Notes under the pieces: model-generated | Told to the model about the DNA's origin: nothing | Database searches by the model: none | What the model saw: the letters and a program-made list of their open reading frames with translations, nothing else | Translations under genes and position numbers: made by a program | Shown: one piece after another, positions 63,218-64,000 of the stretch | How positions within the stretch are numbered: the stretch's first letter is position 1 | Layout: every line of letters begins with the position of its first letter | From: Streptomyces mobaraensis NBRC 13819 = DSM 40847 | Lineage (GTDB): Bacteria > Actinomycetota > Actinomycetes > Streptomycetales > Streptomycetaceae | Length of the DNA stretch: 64,000 nt | Direction: 5' to 3' | NCBI RefSeq assembly: GCF_017916255.1 | Contig: NZ_CP072827.1 | Span: forward strand, 2,914,001 to 2,978,000

Positions 63218-64000
63218 TCAGGAGCGCAGGGCCGCGATGGAGTCGGCCAGCGCGCCCGCCACATCCTCCACGAGTTGGTGGACACCGTCCCGTACGACGT
63301 GCCGTCCGCCGACGACGGTGTGCCGTACGTCCGCGTTGGTCGCCGCGAATACGGCCGTCTCGGCGCCCAGCCGTGGGTGTGGGCCCGCCGTGCGGACGGA
63401 GTCCAGCGCGACGGTCGTGAGGTCGGCGAGGGCGCCGGGCTCGATGCGGCCGGCGTCGGACCAGCCGAGGGCGGCGTGCCCGTCGGCGGTGGCCGCGCGC
63501 AGCAGGGCGGCGGCCGTCCAGTGGCCCCGGGTGCGGGTGCGCAGGCGCTCGTCGAGCTCCATCGCGCGGGCCTCTTCGAGCAGGTCGATGACGGCGTGGC
63601 TGTCGCTGCCCAGGGACAGCGGGGAGCCGGCCCGCTGGAGGGCCGCGGCCGGGCCGATGCCGTCGGCGAGGTCGCGTTCGGTGGTGGGGCACATGCAGGT
63701 GCCGGTGGAGGAGCCGCCGAGCAGGGCGATGTCCTCGTCGGTGAGGTGGGTGGCGTGCACGGCGGTGGTGCGCGGCCCGAGGACGCCGTGGTCGGCGAGG
63801 AGCCGGGTCGGGGTGACGCCGTGGGCGGCGCGGCAGGCGTCGTTCTCGGCGGTCTGCTCGGAGAGGTGGACGTGCAGCGGGGCATCCCGGTCGGCGGCCC
63901 AGGCGGCGACGGTCGCCAGCTGGGCGGCGGGCACCGCGCGCACGGAGTGCACGGCCGCGCCGATCCTGGCGTGCCCGCACCCCTTGAGGGCGTCGGCGCG
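63218..64000 (-). CDS. hutF: formimidoylglutamate deiminase, 5' end beyond the window
   Basis: The visible 260 codons are the C-terminal part; the frame is open to the last base of the window. Amidohydrolase-family enzyme that removes the formimino nitrogen from N-formimino-L-glutamate, the step after HutI. Motifs: [48 protein letters not shown] and [22 protein letters not shown], with the His and Asp metal ligands. Pairs with hutI; 503 nt lie between the two genes on the same strand. Confidence 0.93.
   Translation of the reverse strand, partial: RADALKGCGHARIGAAVHSVRAVPAAQLATVAAWAADRDAPLHVHLSEQTAENDACRAAHGVTPTRLLADHGVLGPRTTAVHATHLTDEDIALLGGSSTGTCMCPTTERDLADGIGPAAALQRAGSPLSLGSDSHAVIDLLEEARAMELDERLRTRTRGHWTAAALLRAATADGHAALGWSDAGRIEPGALADLTTVALDSVRTAGPHPRLGAETAVFAATNADVRHTVVGGRHVVRDGVHQLVEDVAGALADSIAALRS

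Overview
The window is high-GC actinobacterial chromosome, almost certainly Streptomyces or a close relative. The evidence is codon use saturated with G/C in third positions, many GTG starts, GTGA and ATGA stop-start overlaps, a 16S-23S-5S operon without a spacer tRNA, and a WhiB protein that matches the streptomycete sporulation regulator over nearly its whole length. From memory, the gene order is that around S. coelicolor whiB (about SCO3020-SCO3070). Part of it (manA, SIS protein, manB, DUF3499, metallopeptidase, whiB, fbiA, fbiB, mannose-1-phosphate guanylyltransferase, LCP, TIGR03089) is also the conserved block of Mycobacterium tuberculosis Rv3255c-Rv3268. No phage, transposase, CRISPR array or tRNA gene was seen.

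Layout. 1-1.1 kb: a polytopic membrane protein. 1.2-6.9 kb: an rRNA operon on the minus strand with terminator hairpin, processing stem, antitermination-like leader and two promoter-like boxes. 7-13 kb: a conserved unknown protein, adenosylhomocysteinase, an orphan PTS IIB-IIC-IIA permease and a CDF metal transporter. 13-18.9 kb: the mannose-phosphate set (manA, SIS protein, Trm112-like, manB, DUF3499) with a divergent zincin-like protein. 18.9-24.3 kb: a translationally coupled pair, a very large membrane GT2 glycosyltransferase and a DUF5719 protein. 25.1 kb: whiB. 25.7-29 kb: a cysteine dioxygenase-type gene with a probable leader peptide, then fbiA-fbiB for coenzyme F420. 29.4-33.3 kb: an AlkA-like glycosylase, an NDP-mannose-type nucleotidyltransferase and a secreted PGRP/amidase. 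33.4-44.7 kb: a TIGR03089 protein and five LytR-CpsA-Psr (LCP) ligase-like proteins, with one GT2 and one thioesterase between them. 44.7-54.3 kb: VOC protein, acyl-CoA dehydrogenase, UDP-glucose/GDP-mannose dehydrogenase, M19 dipeptidase, purK-purE, GtrA, and a two-component system. 54.8-59 kb: POT peptide transporter, anti-sigma kinase, STAS antagonist, SigB/F-type sigma factor. 59-64 kb: Asp/Glu racemase, Tat-exported lipase, hutI and a hutF cut by the window edge.

Functional theme. Much of the centre makes and places cell-envelope glycans. ManA-ManB-nucleotidyltransferase supply activated mannose, the UDP-sugar dehydrogenase supplies uronic acid, GT2 and GtrA proteins build or move the glycan, and the LCP proteins would attach polymers to peptidoglycan, next to the amidase and the developmental regulator WhiB.

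Most interesting signals: (i) a 40-codon reading frame with four Cys codons among its last 12, placed behind a palindrome and promoter and ahead of the cysteine dioxygenase gene, which looks like a cysteine-sensing attenuator; (ii) five LCP paralogues, four of which end in a short tail with a single Cys, while three also share an extra Cys pair; (iii) a collagen-like 163-codon in-frame extension ahead of hutI; (iv) a palindrome that would pair the ribosome-binding region and start codon of the thioesterase; (v) a family of intergenic repeats placed only between convergent genes; (vi) tandem repeat arrays upstream of the large glycosyltransferase.
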